NCBI RefSeq assembly: GCF_029338255.1
Contig: NZ_CP119787.1
Coordinates: 2,418,001 to 2,482,000 of the forward strand
Source: Haloarcula halobia
Lineage (GTDB): Archaea > Halobacteriota > Halobacteria > Halobacteriales > Haloarculaceae
Direction of reading: 5' to 3'
Length of the DNA stretch: 64,000 nucleotides
Shown piece after piece: positions 63,691 to 64,000 of the stretch. The notes under the pieces were generated by a model, which made no database searches, had not been told where the DNA came from, and was given only the letters and a program-made list of their open reading frames with translations. Position 1 is the first letter of the stretch. Each line of letters opens with the position of its first letter. The position numbers and the translations under genes are program-made.

Positions 63691-64000
63691 ATGAGCGCCG
63701 AAGGCGAACGCAAGACAGAGACCATCCCGCAGTGGAAACAGGAGGAGGTCGACGCCCTCGTCGAGACCATCGAGTCCTACGAGAGCGTCGGCGTCGTCAA
63801 CATCGCGGGCATCCCGTCCCGCCAGCTCCAGGACATGCGCCGCGACCTGCACGGCACCGCGGAACTCCGCGTCTCGCGGAACACGCTGCTCCGGCGGGCC
63901 CTCGAGGAAGTCGACGACGGCGCGGAGGACCTCACGCAGTTCGTCGAGGGCCAGGTCGGCCTCATCGGAACGGACAGCAACCCGTTCTCGCTGTTCCAGG
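63691..64000 (+). CDS. rpl10: Ribosomal protein uL10 (P0), N-terminal part
   Basis: About 103 residues before the window edge, starting [20 protein letters not shown]. The L10 rRNA-binding domain is evident with [20 protein letters not shown] and [16 protein letters not shown]. In archaea it anchors the L12 stalk dimers; rpl12 is expected to follow outside the window. It is the second gene of the rpl1 operon. Confidence 0.94.
   Translation, partial: MSAEGERKTETIPQWKQEEVDALVETIESYESVGVVNIAGIPSRQLQDMRRDLHGTAELRVSRNTLLRRALEEVDDGAEDLTQFVEGQVGLIGTDSNPFSLFQ

Overview
This window comes from a haloarchaeon (class Halobacteria). The base composition is strongly G+C-rich by eye and the proteins are very acidic. 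Promoters are archaeal TATA boxes, often placed for leaderless mRNAs. The gene set includes TFB, RNA polymerase subunit L, archaeal 7S/SRP RNA, diphthine synthase, archaeosortase A next to an S-layer-type PGF-CTERM glycoprotein, GatA/GatC, and many halophile-only families (HalOD1, DUF7344-type winged helices, bacterio-opsin-activator regulators). A member of Haloarculaceae is a reasonable guess, but the sequence alone does not prove it.

Layout. 1-5.0 kb: a sulfur-compound/anion transport block (two YeeE/YedE half-proteins, a PiT-type permease, a TauE/SafE permease with a tiny membrane partner) with a tandem universal stress protein and a cysteine-containing HTH regulator. 5.1-14.2 kb: single genes including a CheF-like adaptor, DoxX-like protein, PAC2 protein, methyltransferase, membrane hydrolase, CoA-disulfide-reductase-type flavoenzyme, DUF2267 protein, phosphoribosyltransferase, an 82-bp palindrome and a decayed flavin-binding protein. 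14.5-18.3 kb: a TrmB regulator, then a less G+C-rich stretch bracketed by copies of the 3' end of tRNA-Arg(TCG), carrying a sugar-acid-dehydratase-like gene. 18.4-21.4 kb: DUF5798, SRP RNA, a nested inverted-repeat element, MscS channel, and RNA-binding/RNase P proteins. 21.5-25.7 kb: two glycosyltransferases, a MATE-transporter remnant and a HalOD1/HTH-10 pair. 25.8-31.6 kb: HalOD1, gatCA, tfb, Nudix, universal stress protein, asparagine-synthase-like and PHP genes.

31.8-34.0 kb holds a radical SAM/SPASM enzyme translationally coupled to a small partner protein of the haloarchaeal rSAM-partnered (candidate RiPP) type. An 18-bp perfect palindrome lies between their TATA box and start codon. 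34.2-38.8 kb is a cluster of small regulators and DUF2249/cupin proteins with a stand-alone glutamyl-tRNA-reductase dimerisation-like domain and a histidine-rich polytopic membrane protein. 38.7-48.9 kb has an 864-residue PAS/GAF/HTH regulator, purL, hisF, DUF7344-type regulators and membrane proteins. 48.9-55.7 kb has rpoL, a zinc-finger/membrane protein pair beside cytochrome oxidase subunit III, tRNA-Thr(CGT), trm5, dph5 and artA. 55.9-58.8 kb is the large PGF-CTERM surface glycoprotein, a likely substrate of the adjacent ArtA, with a long mRNA leader and two TATA boxes. The window ends with a VOC protein, a multi-hairpin intergenic element, a DRG-type GTPase and the ribosomal stalk genes rpl11-rpl1-rpl10 (the last cut by the window edge).

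Family assignments rest on reading the translations and on remembered family features; no database search was run. DUF numbers are from memory and should be treated as labels to verify.
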